A stretch of DNA of 64,000 bases, taken from assembly GCA_010279815.1 (NCBI GenBank), contig QEOQ01000690.1:753424-817423 (forward strand), written 5' to 3'. This document shows, in pieces, positions 49,314 through 59,384 of the stretch. A program made the position numbers and the translations under genes. The DNA comes from Brachionus plicatilis. Lineage: Eukaryota > Rotifera > Eurotatoria > Ploima > Brachionidae. The notes below the pieces were generated by a model. It made no database searches and had not been told where the DNA came from. It worked only from the letters and a program-made list of their open reading frames with translations. The first letter of the stretch is position 1, and each line of letters starts with the position of its first letter.

Positions 49314-50626
49314 ATGGATGAAGATAATGAGTTCTTTTCAAAAGAAAAGCGAAGCAAGCACCTTTTCCAATCGAAAAGTTTTTTGGTAACAATTTCGACA
49401 GTATTTTTTGTAATGGCTATAGTCTCGTTCGCTTTTATATTTGGCATTTTACTTTACCAACAAGAACCAATTTCAACACAGCGCTCTCTTAAGTCATGTA
49501 AGAGCAAGCAAAAAAAAAATTTTATTTATCTATTTTTTTTAAAGTTATTTCTACCTGCAACAGCTCTCATGAAACATACAACTTCACCACCAACGCCACT
49601 CTCAAAAACTACAAACGATTCAGTGTTGCTGCTGATAACCAATACTGTTCAACAGTTGGAAAGTAACTTTTTCTTCCAAATTACATCAACTGAAGATACA
49701 TTTTTGGCAAAAGAATGATTTTATTGCGAAATGGATCTGCAGTTGACGCAGCGATTGCAGCTGGTCTTTGCAATGGAATAATGAATGCTCAATCAGCAGG
49801 AATTGGAGGGGGACACTTCATGGTCATTTATTTAAAGTGGATTTTTTTTTAATTCAAAAGTAATTAATATTGTTTTTTTTTATTCAGGGATGAAAATAAG
49901 GCGTACACAATAAATGCTAGAGAAAAAGCACCTTTGAAGTCAGACCAGGACATGTTTGCAAACAAGTCATCTTTATTTGGCGGATTGGCCACTGCCATTC
50001 CTGGCGAGCTGTACGGTTTTTGGGAAGCTCATAAACTGGCTGGTAAACTTGCTTGGCATGAGCTGTTTAAGCCAACAATTGATCTATGCAGAAATGGATT
50101 TAGAATTTCACAGCCTCTGGCAAATGCACTTAAAATTGCTGAGACACTCATTCGAAAGGATGAAGTTTTAAGTGAAGTTTTTTTGGATAAAGTAAGTGGC
50201 AAGATGCATAAATTTGGCGATTTAGTCAAAATGGAAAAGCTAGCTAAAACTTTGGAAATTTTGAGTGTGACTAATTATTCAACATTTTATGAGAGTGACA
50301 TGACTAGAGTAATTGTTGAGGAAATAAATGGAAACGGTGGTCAAGTGAGTGTGGAAGACTTTAATAACTATAGACCGGTTGTTAGTGAAGCAGTGAAAGT
50401 TAAAATTGATGATGAACATACTTTATATACTTCTGGCTTACCGTCTAGTGGTGTCTTGGCCGGATTTATTCTAAAAATAATGCGTGGCTATGATCTAGAG
50501 CCAAATTTGTTAAATAATACGGAAAAATCAACACTTTTTTATCATCGTTTGACTGAATCCTTCAAACATGCGTTTGCTCGAAGAGCTCTATTGGGCGATG
50601 AGCCTGATAATGCTGATATTAATAAA
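49314..50626 (+). CDS. Gamma-glutamyltransferase, exons 1-4 (membrane anchor and large subunit)
   Basis: Exons 49314-49497, 49545-49662, 49714-49836 and 49888-50626, with introns of 47, 51 and 51 bases; phases agree throughout. With exon 5 the protein has 614 residues. The start ATG gives a short cytosolic tail, one membrane helix at about 22-48 (type II anchor) and an extracellular chain with Asn-glycosylation sites (NSS, NFT, NAT). Family landmarks: [49 protein letters not shown], Arg153 in TINAREKAP (the glutamate-binding arginine), [30 protein letters not shown]. It cleaves the gamma-glutamyl bond of glutathione outside the cell and transfers it to water or amino acids. An in-frame ATG at 49215 could add 33 residues but would spoil the usual anchor layout. 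Confidence 0.93.
49498..49887 (+). other. Three very short introns of the transferase gene
   Basis: Introns 49498-49544 (47 bases), 49663-49713 (51) and 49837-49887 (51), all GT..AG. The acceptor at 49713 (GGCAAAAG) was preferred over 49697 (ACTGAAG) because it gives the family spacing [19 protein letters not shown]. The third intron has a weak donor, GTGGAT. Confidence 0.75.
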
Positions 50627-50846
50627 GTAAGATTTTTGCAGAAGTTTTTAAATTTTTTTTTTTTTTAATGAATCAAATTTTTTATTTTAAATTTAGAGTT
50701 GTTTAAAAGTCACAAGTCTCAAGTCAAGTCCAAGTTCGGACTTTTTTTTTTCAAAAATCCAAGCTAGAGCCAAAAAATTAAAAATTATCTAGAATTTTTG
50801 GGTCTTGCCTGATATGTGACCAGTTGGTCACATATTATGTGACCAG

Positions 50847-51582
50847 CAGAGTTGGGAAACTGATACTGAATAACTGATCAGTATCAGTTAATTTCAGTTA
50901 TCAGTTAAACTGAAACTGACCGATAACTGATTTTGAATTAACTGAGACTGACTGAAAACTGTTTTACTATTTATTTGAATTTTTGAAAATTTTTTTTTCG
51001 GTTTTAATTTAGTTTTACACTTATATATTTTTTTGACTAGTTAGTAATGCTTTGCAATAAATAAAAAGCTAATATATGAGCCGAATGTCCATGAGGAAAA
51101 CTTTGAAAATTTTGAATTAAAAAGGTTTGAAAATGAACTTGATCTCTATTTAAGTGAAATAAATGAAAAAACAGAATGCAATATCCTAATTTATTGGAAA
51201 AATCGGTCTAGAGATTTTAAAGTTTTATCTTTGTTAGTGAGAGATATTTATTCGATTCAAGCCAGCTCGGCACCTATCGAAAAATATTTTTCTGGGTCTA
51301 CATTTTTGATGAGACCACATAGAAGTAGATTCACTTATAAAAATTTATCAAATATAATGTTTCTAAAATGTAATAAAAAATATATGTAAATTTCCGTTTT
51401 AAATGTTAATTAGACTTTAATTTTTATAAACTGTTTAATAAATAAACTAATTGTATCATTTTTCTAATTAACTGATTTTTAACTGATAACTGATACCCAT
51501 TAACTGAGACTGATACTGAACTGATGCTCGAAAAACTGATACTGACTGAAAACTGATTTTTTTATAACTGATCCCAACTCTG
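50847..51582 (+). mobile_element. hAT transposon nested in the Merlin element
   Basis: The ends CAGAGTTGGGA and TCCCAACTCTG are inverted and GTGACCAG is duplicated at 50839-50846 and 51583-51590. Subterminal regions are full of ACTGATA/ACTGAAAC motifs (50858-50965 and 51470-51572), as usual for hAT elements. Only the 3' part of the transposase remains inside. Confidence 0.9.
51069..51389 (+). pseudogene. hAT transposase C-terminus with dimerisation domain
   Basis: An uninterrupted frame reads LYLSEINEKTECNILIYWKN, then FKVLSLLVRDIYSIQASSAP, then IEKYFSGSTFLMRPHRSRFT and NIMFLKCNKKYM before TAA at 51387. This is the hAT C-terminal dimerisation domain (W..., LA.DIL.I..SSAP.ER.FS, R..L....V..L.FL). 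The RNase-H-like catalytic part is absent from this 736-base element. The lack of stops suggests recent insertion. Confidence 0.85.
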
Positions 51583-51718
51583 GTGACCAGTGACTTTATG
51601 TCGATTTGGTGACCAGGTATTTTTACTGACTGGTCACATATTCACTGGTCACCTAATATGTGACCAGGCAAAATTATTATTAAAATAAAGAATTTTTTTT
51701 TTAAATTTTATTATTTAA

Positions 51719-51790
51719 GTGACCAGTTATTAAATTTATGTGACCAGTTATTAAATTTATGTGACCTGGTTTTTTATTTACGTGACCAAT
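51719..51790 (+). repeat. Phased GTGACC array in the Merlin element
   Basis: GTGACC begins at 51719, 51740, 51761 and 51782, exactly 21 bases apart. On the other side of the gene remnant it begins at 52325, 52346 and 52366. Orientation relative to the transposase tail is the same as in the copy at 828-1102. Confidence 0.8.
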
Positions 51791-51840
51791 TTAAATATTA
51801 ATTTAAAATTATAAAAATTAAATAAAAAAAATTATTAATG

Positions 51841-52300
51841 CATTTTTGTGATGTGTTGCTTTACACCACGCTCATTTTTCATTAATTTCCCGCACTCCGG
51901 GCAAGCTATTAGGTTTTTATATTTGCAAAGGTCTTTTTTACAGCAGACTGTGTTGCTTCAGATGCAATTTTTGACAACTTTTCTAATTTTTTTTTGTTGG
52001 ATTTAAATTTAGCTTGCAAATGGCTTCACTAACCTCTTCAAAATCTGATTCACAATTTTCTTCATGATCTGAATCGGTGCCATTTACCAAAAAATCACTC
52101 TCTTTTATTTTAATTGTTTCCAAAAGTGGATAACTTTCTTCATCGCTTTCATAATTTTTAAGTCTATTTAACTCTTCCACCGAGTCTACACTGAAAATTT
52201 CCACTTCAACATCATTACTCTCTTTTTCATTGTTATCATCACCAAATTTAGACCCATATTCAGATCCTTTCAAAGACCCAAATATAGATTCAATATCTTC
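51841..52300 (-). pseudogene. Merlin acidic tail and C2H2 finger, frameshifted
   Basis: On the minus strand: IESIFGSLKGSEYGSKFGDD, an acidic stretch with KNYESDEESYPLLE and DSDHEENCESDFEEVSEAIC, then after frameshifts KKKLEKLSKIASEATQSAVK and, near the end, CPEC GKLMKNERGVKQ HITKMH, a C2H2 finger with the same spacing as the one at 616-680. The transposase domain proper is missing. Confidence 0.75.
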
Positions 52301-53454
52301 TTATCTAACTAAAAATAAATTTATGTGACCAATTGCAAAATTTTCGTGACCAAATATTTATTTAGGTGACCAGGTTTAAATTATTTATAAACATTTTTAC
52401 CTAATAAATAATTTTGCCTGGTCACATATTAGGTGACCAGTGAATATGTGACCAGTCAGAAAAAATACCTGGTCACCAAATCGACATAAAGTCACTGGTC
52501 ACATAATATGTGACCAGCTGGTCACATAACAGGCAAGACCCGAATTTTTTTGATTTCTTTAATTTTTATTTTGAATATTTTTTAAATCTTTTTTTAATTA
52601 AAATGAGTCAAATAAATCGGAAAACCGTCAGTCAGAATCAAGGACAAATTAAATTTTTCCCGTTCTAGATAGTTGTTATGACGGCCAAGCAAGTGTTTGA
52701 CTTTAAAAAAAAAAAGTTTAAGTCCGGAGTTGGAATTTTGAAAAAAGATTTAAAAAAAAAGTCCAGACTTGGGCTTTTTTTAATGACTTGGACTTTATTT
52801 TGGGACTTTTAAACAATTCTGATCAAATTGTAAAAAATTTTGGCTAGAATTCAGTTTTACTATATAATGGTTCTTAGACTTCTTTCTGCCAAATGCGTTT
52901 AATTTTTTCTTTACAAAGAGAAAACAGCGCACATTTACAATTCTTTTACTATTTTATGATTTATTCTTATTTACAAAATTTTCAGTGATTGTAAAATTAA
53001 GTTAAAATTGAAAATTAACTCGATTTTTTTTTAATTTTGATAGATGACAAAAAATTGGGCTGGTTGAAAAACCTGGACTCATCAAAATTGAAAACTAACA
53101 ACACAACAACACTGGATGTAAATCGCAAAAATTATTACAAAAACTCAAATTTTTTTTGACATATTTATTTTTAATTTTTAATTACCTAAATTTTCGTGTA
53201 CTGAAACCCCTTTTTCATCCAAAAATAGATAATCATTACGCTGTAAGAAACCTGAACATATTTTAAAATCTCTAAGGGTGGAGAACCCAAGAAAAGAGTT
53301 TTTTTCTAAGGAAAAAAATGAAAAAAACAAAAATCAGAGTGTTTTGTCGCAGAGCCTTAAAGATTGTTTTTTCGATTTTTAAATGGCAAAATCATGTTAA
53401 TTAATTTATAAGAACTTTATTATCTGGAAGATATTTTTATGCTCTTTTCAAAAA

Positions 53455-53523
53455 CAGAGTTATTTAAAAGTTCAAGACCGTACTTGGACTTGACTTAAAA
53501 CTTGTGACTTATAAATAAATTTG
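53455..53523. mobile_element. 69-base mini copy of the AGTTGTTTAAAAGTC MITE family
   Basis: CAGAGTTATTTAAAAGTTCA at the left and TGACTTATAAATAAATTTG at the right are inverted; TTCAAAAA and TTCAAAAT flank it (7 of 8 agree). The interior is CTTGGACTTGACTTAAAACT. Confidence 0.6.
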
Positions 53524-53576
53524 TTCAAAATTATCATCATCTTTTGGTACAATAAAATTTAGGAAATTAAAAAAAA

Positions 53577-53632
53577 TAATTTATTTATTTTTTTATCTGT
53601 ACCGAGCTAATGCTCCTTCAGAATCAGTCACA
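53577..53632 (-). repeat. Retroelement-like tail (GAGCATTAGCTCGGTACAGA with AAAT repeats)
   Basis: The minus strand reads TTCTGAAGGAGCATTAGCTC, GGTACAGATAAA, then (AAATAAAT)n. A related tail is at 36936-36996. This layout resembles 3' ends of non-LTR elements or SINEs; no body is attached. Confidence 0.4.
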
Positions 53633-54310
53633 AAAAATTGATCTTTTGTAACTTTTAAAGGAATTTACATCCGGTGTTGTTTTTTTCCCAATCTTGATGG
53701 GTACAACTTACCAAAAATGTGCTGTCATAAAAATTTTTAAAAGAAAATATACATAATTAATTTAGAAGAAATACTGCTAGCTTATAGATTAAATGTGTTC
53801 CATAAACCCTAACATCTGAAAATACTCTTCATCATAATGTTTATACATTATTGTTTCTGTGAATTTTTAGACAATAGGGTGATGCATCGAAATTTTTTAC
53901 TGATAAAAGTAATATAACTACCGTTAACCCTTGCTAAAAAAAGAATTGAAAACTAATTTTATTAATTTTTTACGATTAGAAATTGATAAAATAGATATTT
54001 TTTTTTATAATAAATCTTATCTTAAGATAAGTAAGCAGTCTAATTAGGTTGGTTGAGATCAAACATTTTCGTGATAAAAAAAACCCGAAATATAATTTAA
54101 AATTGGACTAAATCTCACTAATTTGCCAAGAGCTTTCTTAATCTTAAAATTCACCCCAAAGATGATAAACAAATATCAAACAAAACAAGCTTTTTATTCT
54201 ATCGATCTTAAAAAATTAAGCAACACATGATTTTAATAAGGAAAATAAAGCACTTTAATCTATATCAAGAATTTTAATCCGGTTTACACATTAAATAAGT
54301 TCCATATGAT

Positions 54311-54432
54311 ACAGTACAAATTTAAACTAACTTATATGCATTTTGTTGCTCGACTTTTCTTTTCCCCACTGGAATATTTGAAGAATAGTCGAGAAAAGGA
54401 AATGTTAAAGTTAGTTTTATATTGAACTGTAC
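54311..54432. repeat. Inverted repeat with GTACA ends, copy 1
   Basis: ACAGTACAAATTTAAACTAA at the left and GTTAGTTTTATATTGAACTG at the right are inverted, with CGACTTTTCTTTTC against GAATAGTCGAGAAAAGG inside. A related copy in the other orientation lies at 63738-63872. Confidence 0.5.
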
Positions 54433-54634
54433 AATAATTAGTTTAATTGACATAATATTACTAATTTTGCCGTTAAACTAAAAAAGTGGCAAAATTTTTC
54501 AATTCTTTTTCTTTATTTTTCAATTCTTATGGTAAATTTTAGTAAAAATTTAAAACTTAATTAATTAAAAAGAATTAAGTAAATAGTTAAATTCGATTAA
54601 AGATTTAAATAGAATTTAAAATTAAAATTAAATA

Positions 54635-54958
54635 TTAAAAGGCCAATGTTGAGTAATATAACTCTGAAGCTGATAAAGTTATTTCATCTGACTCAGTTAA
54701 ATTGAAAAAAAATAAACTCTTTTTTGTATTAAATGAAAAATCAAGCCATGAGAATCCTTTTAGTAAAATATGATAAAAAATTTGATACTCATCGTCACAT
54801 TTTTTCGTGAACAATTGTTCACAAATAACCTTAGACTCCTCTGTTTTATTTAATGGGCTTTTAGTATTTTGATTTATTGAATTATAAAAAAAATCAAAAA
54901 AAATCTGAAATAAAAAAAAAATGCAAACAAAAATAACTTGAAAAGCAATTTTCGGCAT
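54635..54958 (-). CDS. Doubtful small secreted protein inside the transferase intron
   Basis: A 107-codon frame on the strand opposite to the host gene. It begins MPKIAFQVIFVCIFFLFQIF, which could be a signal peptide, and continues with mixed residues (NKTEESKVICEQLFTKKCDD, then FYHILLKGFSWLDF and LTESDEITLSASELYYSTLA). Two Asn-glycosylation sites and two Cys residues are present. No family is recognised. It may be a nested gene, an exon or a chance frame; composition makes it better than the average frame in this window. Confidence 0.3.
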   Translation of the reverse strand: MPKIAFQVIFVCIFFLFQIFFDFFYNSINQNTKSPLNKTEESKVICEQLFTKKCDDEYQIFYHILLKGFSWLDFSFNTKKSLFFFNLTESDEITLSASELYYSTLAF

Positions 54959-55264
54959 GGACTAAAATGTGAAAAAAAATTTTCATAGTATAACCTCATA
55001 AGTTTATTTTATTTTCATTTTTCATCTTATAGGGCTATAAGTTAAATTAAAGAAAGCAAACTGAGGTAACAGTTAAAATTATAGTTGATAATTTATAAAT
55101 TTTTAAATTTCTTTAAAAGCCAAGGGGATAAAAATAAAATTAAATTGAAAAAAATTGGGTCTGTAACCGAGTCTTAGGTACTTGGCTTCTGGCTATTTAT
55201 AAACCAGACCCACGGGATAATTTTCAAGGATTAACGGTAGGTCTTACCATTTCCGGTAGTTTTA

Positions 55265-56655
55265 TGCCAAATTGAAGTTTCAGATGAAATTTTAATATCA
55301 AAACGATCAGTTAAAATTTTAAAACTTAATTAATTTAATGATTTTGATAATTTTTAGGAAATAATTACTAAACATAACTATACATGCTATATGTAATAAT
55401 GGTTCACTATCAAATTAACATCAAAATTGTTGATCTCTAATTTATTTAACAAAAATAGACAATATTTTAAATAATTCAAGTTAAGTTAATTCACAAATTA
55501 GTTTTTTAATTTAATGCAGCATTAACACTAGAGTTTCTGTCATAAATAAAAAATTTTTTTTTGAATTATGCATTTGGTGCAGGATCCCAAATTAAATCGA
55601 AAAAAAAATTAGAAATGAATATTTTTATTATTCGATTTAAAAAAAAATACTAAAATTTGATTCTTGACGCGGCATTATTTTTAAAAAAATTTAAAATTGA
55701 CTTGAAAAATATGATAAATACTTTAAAAATTAAATTTTTTTAAATTTTTCAAGTCAATTTTAATTTTTTAAAAAATAATGCCGCGTCAAAAATCAAATTT
55801 TAGTATTTTTTTTTCAAATCGAATAATAAAAATATTCGAAAAAATTTTTTTTTATTTATGACAGAAACTCAAGTGTTAATGCTGCATTAAATTAAAAAAC
55901 TTTACTTTTAACCTGATCCAAGACTCGAAATACAACTTTGACGCATGCGGTGTAAGTTAAGAATTCTAAGATCAAGATCAAAATATATAGTGTAATATTT
56001 TTTTAATAAAAGAGAAAAAATAATTTTTTTCCAAAGCAATTACTTGACATGTCATGTGAAGTATGTTTTCACATTTAAAATTCTAAAATGTCACTTTTTA
56101 TTGAACTTTAATAAATTTAAATATTTTAATTGATTTTAATGCAAATTTATTTATAAAGACAAAAAAATTTCCTTAAACATTTAAACCGTACTCCCTCGTT
56201 CGATATTGCAGCCTTACAACCCGAAATACAACTTTGGCGCAGGCAATAAATACCATCTCGCCCATGTTAAAAAATTCTTAACTTACACCGCATGCGTCAA
56301 AGTTGTATTTCGAGTCTTGGATCACGTTAAAAGTAAAGTTTTTTAATTTAATGCAGCATTAACACTAGAGTTTCTGTCATAAATAAAAAAAAATTTTTTC
56401 GAATATTTTTATTATTCGATTTGAAAAAAAATACTAAAATTTGATTTTTGACGCGGCATTATTTTTAAAAAAATTTAAAATTGACTCGAAAAATATGATA
56501 AATACTTTAAAAATTAAATTTTTTTAAATTTTTCAAGTCAATTTTAATTTAATGTCAAGTAATTGCTTTGGAAAAAAATTATTTTTTCTCTTTTATTAAA
56601 AAAATATTACAATATATATTTTGATCTTGATCTTAAACCAATTTTCCAGTTTTAT
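55265..56655. repeat. Inverted-repeat complex built from several MITEs
   Basis: A GGCAAATTG-family MITE (ends near 55265 and 56655) is interrupted from about 55502. The insert holds a near-perfect palindrome (55505-55905; TAATGCAGCATTAACACTAG and its complement), an inverted pair AAGACTCGAAATACAACTTT at about 55921 and its complement near 56300, a reversed partial copy of the GGCAAATTG MITE (about 55961-56180), a half copy of the 5888-6090 mariner MITE (56186-56270) and a third, shortened copy of the palindrome arm (56336-56556). Confidence 0.65.
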
Positions 56656-56759
56656 CTGATGTAAAAAAAAGATTAGCTTTTCACTATGAATAAAAATTTG
56701 ATTCTAAATAAAAATGTTCTGAAATGGAATGAGTTCTCTAGTTGAATTTTAAATTTAAG

Positions 56760-57440
56760 GTTTTTGAGCACGTTCAAGATGATGATTATATTAATTATAT
56801 ACGATCCAGAATCAATGACCACCAAACATTTCCTTCAGACTACTATACGAACAGGACAAATAAAGAGGATCATGGTACAGCCCATATAAGTGTATTTGCT
56901 GATGGCGACGCTGTCTCACTCACAAGTACAATTAATACATATTTTGGAGCAGTTTACGCAGGAAAAACAACTGGAATTATCTACAATAATCAAATGGATG
57001 ACTTTTCATCTCCGAATAAAGAAAATTTTTTCGGCCTGCTTCCATCTGTAGCTAACTACATAAAGCCAAACAAGCGACCCATGTCAAGTATTTCTCCTGT
57101 TATAATCACTGATCGAGAGGGAAAAGTAAAACTTATTCTGGGTGCCTCCGGAGGTTCAAAAATTTTGACCGCCGTGAGCCAAGTGGCCATTAAAGCTCTT
57201 TGGTTAAACAGGACATTAAAAGAGGCTATTGATGACCGCAGACTACATCACCAGATTCATCCGGAATTTCTTCAATTTGAAAACGAATTTGATTTGGATA
57301 TTTTAGAGAGGCTACGATTACTGGGACACAATCCTAGCTGCTTTGAGATCGGTGGTTCTGTGGTCCAAGGTATTTACACAAATGGAGATGTTTATGCTTA
57401 TAGTGATCCAAGGAAAGGCGGCATTCCTGACGGAGCTTAG
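56760..57440 (+). CDS. Gamma-glutamyltransferase, exon 5 (end of large subunit and whole small subunit)
   Basis: The exon starts VFEHVQDDDYINYIRSRIND, finishing the large subunit, then carries the autocleavage site in DHGTAHISVFADG; the Thr (residue 428) should become the catalytic N-terminus of the small subunit. Other landmarks: STINTYFGAVYAGKTTGIIY, NNQMDDFSSPNKENFFG, KRPMSSISPVI (the paired Ser of the substrate site), GASGGSKILTAVSQV (oxyanion Gly-Gly), DDRRLHHQIHPEFLQF and the terminal DPRKGGIPDGA. All key residues are present, so the enzyme looks functional. No AATAAA is evident close after the stop. Confidence 0.95.
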   Translation, partial: VFEHVQDDDYINYIRSRINDHQTFPSDYYTNRTNKEDHGTAHISVFADGDAVSLTSTINTYFGAVYAGKTTGIIYNNQMDDFSSPNKENFFGLLPSVANYIKPNKRPMSSISPVIITDREGKVKLILGASGGSKILTAVSQVAIKALWLNRTLKEAIDDRRLHHQIHPEFLQFENEFDLDILERLRLLGHNPSCFEIGGSVVQGIYTNGDVYAYSDPRKGGIPDGA

Positions 57441-58418
57441 ATTTTTTTTCTATTCTTTAGTAAAATGTTTTTATTAAATCAAAATTAGGCTTAAAATTTT
57501 TTTCATTAATCGCAAAAATGTCAAACGTTTTATAAATTTAATATCAAATTTTTTATCTAATCTAATAAATTTTCTTTTAAATTAAAAATTTTGAATATTT
57601 TGTTCTTTCAAAAATGTCTTAACTTAAACAGATTTTAGAGCTGGATAAATTGACCAAACACAGATGATTGATCAATTCATAGAAAATTGATAAAATTAAA
57701 CAAAATTCGTAAAACAATTTTAGATAATTTTTTAGACTTGTTAAAAATTTTGTAATATGTCAAAGTTTTTAACGAATCTTGTCTTTATAATTAAAAATTT
57801 TTAAAATATTTTAATTGATTAATTATTTATATTTTTCATAATAGAATAGAATTGTACGATAAAAGATGAAAAGTAGCCCTAAATACCCCTTGTTTTTATT
57901 TTAAATAAATAGAAGTTTTTAAGATTTCTCGGCTCTTAATAAAATAAAACATATTTTTCTATATTCTACTTATTGTTTCTTAAGATTCCTCAATTTTAGA
58001 GCTGCTTGAATTTTATAATTAATGTTTTAATAATAACAAAAATTAAAAAATATATGATTAAAATAATCAAAATTTTTTTTTTAAATTTAGTGTCGTAAAA
58101 ATGTTTTTTAAACGTCTCTGATCTTAATGGTTAGAAAAAAATTTGATCTTCTATTGATGAGGAAAATTTAAATATTAAATATAAAAATTCGATGGAATAT
58201 TATTAAAAAAATTATTCTATGCAAAAAAAAAATTATATGAATTGAATGTTCATCCAAACACCTAAAGATAAAATAAAAATTATTTGTATTCGTATTGGAT
58301 AAAAAATAATTTAGAATATATTTAGATTTAGATTTTTTTTTATTAAGAAAAAAAAACACAAAATGGAAAGCGATTTTTACTAAAGAATAACTAAACTTAT
58401 CTCTCGATATCCGAAGAG
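57441..58418. other. AT-rich spacer after the transferase gene
   Basis: It contains dispersed-repeat copy 2 (57838-58165). The minus-strand frame at 58168-58467 overlaps a transposon end and is not credible. Confidence 0.4.
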
Positions 58419-59376
58419 TAGTGCATGATATCGATGTATATCGACACTCGATATTATTTAAAAACATTCTCTAATAATATCGATATTCAAAAAAAAAAAA
58501 AAATTTCGATAATTTATCGATATGATAAATTATTATCGATAAAATATCAAAGTAATTTTATAATATCGATAAATTACCGATTTTAAATATAAATATCAAT
58601 ATTATATCGATATATTTTTTTCAATATTTTATCGATATTAAATTAAAATATCAAATAATTTCGATAATTTTAACTCATAAAAAATTTAAATAAAAAATTA
58701 AATTTTTTAAACTTAAAATCTAAAATCGAGTTTTTGTCAAGTTTTTTAAAAGATAGTTGAAAGATTCCAATCTAATTTTTACATAATTTTTAAAAAATTT
58801 TTAAAACAAAAATTATTCACTCTTCTTTTGAATTTTAAAAAATGATTTACACAAATAAATAATATATATATTTAATGTTTTATTTCTAATGCATGTTCTT
58901 GAATTTCATTTTTTCTATTTTTTTAAGAAACAATTGAAAAAAAGTGACTTTTTATTTGAAAAATTTATTAAATTTAATTTTCAAAAAAAATTATTCTTCA
59001 ATTAACCATAGTTCTAAAATGTATTATTCATTACCTAAATCGATAATCTCAAAATTCAAAAATTTTAAAATTTTAGATATACTACATATTGAATTATTTA
59101 ATCGGTTAATCTCGATATTTAATTGATGAAGTAAGATATTTTCAATAAAATATTGATATTAATATTTCATTTCAATATTTGATCGAAAATATTTTCCTCT
59201 ATCGATTAAATATCGAAAGTTTTCTACTTCATCAATAAAATATCAGTATAACTTAAAAATATTCATATTCGACTGATAGATTAGAGTGCAATCGATAAGT
59301 TTTTAAAAAAAAATCAATATCGATACCTAATTTATCGATATTTCTATCGATAATTTAATATCGATACCATGCACTA
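58419..59376. mobile_element. 958-base ATCGATA-rich element with 8-base duplication (hAT-like)
   Basis: The ends TAGTGCATGATATCGATG and ATATCGATACCATGCACTA are inverted and CCGAAGAG flanks both sides (58411-58418 and 59377-59384). Both subterminal regions (58440-58660 and 59135-59365) are packed with ATCGATA and TATCGAT in both orientations. The TAGTG start and 8-base duplication fit hAT; no transposase frame is inside, so it is non-autonomous. Confidence 0.8.
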
Positions 59377-59384
59377 CCGAAGAG

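Larger units (their letters stand above)
50810..52541 (-). mobile_element. Merlin-type transposon with 8-base duplication, internally deleted
   Basis: The ends GGGTCTTGCCTGATATGTGA and the complement of TCACATAACAGGCAAGACCC are inverted; the arms match for roughly 140 bases once the nested hAT element is removed. GAATTTTT flanks both sides (50802-50809 and 52542-52549), the 8-base size expected for Merlin. The minus strand keeps only the acidic tail and zinc finger of the transposase gene, so the copy is non-autonomous. Confidence 0.85.
50694..52821. mobile_element. hAT-type MITE (AGTTGTTTAAAAGTC family), split by a Merlin insertion
   Basis: The left part 50694-50801 (TAGAGTTGTTTAAAAGTCAC, CAAGTCAAGTCCAAG) and the right part 52550-52821 (CCAGACTTGGGC, GACTTTTAAACAATTCTG) are the two ends of one element. 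Flanks TTTAAATT and ATCAAATT agree at 6 of 8 positions. The middle is occupied by the Merlin copy at 50810-52541. Confidence 0.7.
50627..56759 (+). other. 6.1-kb fourth intron of the transferase gene
   Basis: It starts GTAAGA after DNADINK and ends TTTAAG before VFEHVQDDD, phase 0. It is filled by transposons listed separately: the nested trio at 50694-52821, a MITE at 53455-53523, a LINE-type tail at 53577-53632, a hairpin repeat at 54311-54432 and the inverted-repeat complex at 55265-56655. The minus strand carries one doubtful small gene at 54635-54958. Confidence 0.85.

Noticed and set aside
49130..49447. Minus-strand 105-codon frame over transferase exon 1
   Set aside because: Shadow of exon 1; no features of its own.
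49498..49718. Continuation of the transferase frame past 49497 without splicing
   Set aside because: It gives unrelated residues and loses the conserved [10 protein letters not shown] and NGSAVDAA blocks, which are recovered by the three short introns.
58168..58467. Minus-strand 99-codon frame
   Set aside because: Runs across the boundary of the 58419 element and is F/I/N-rich filler.
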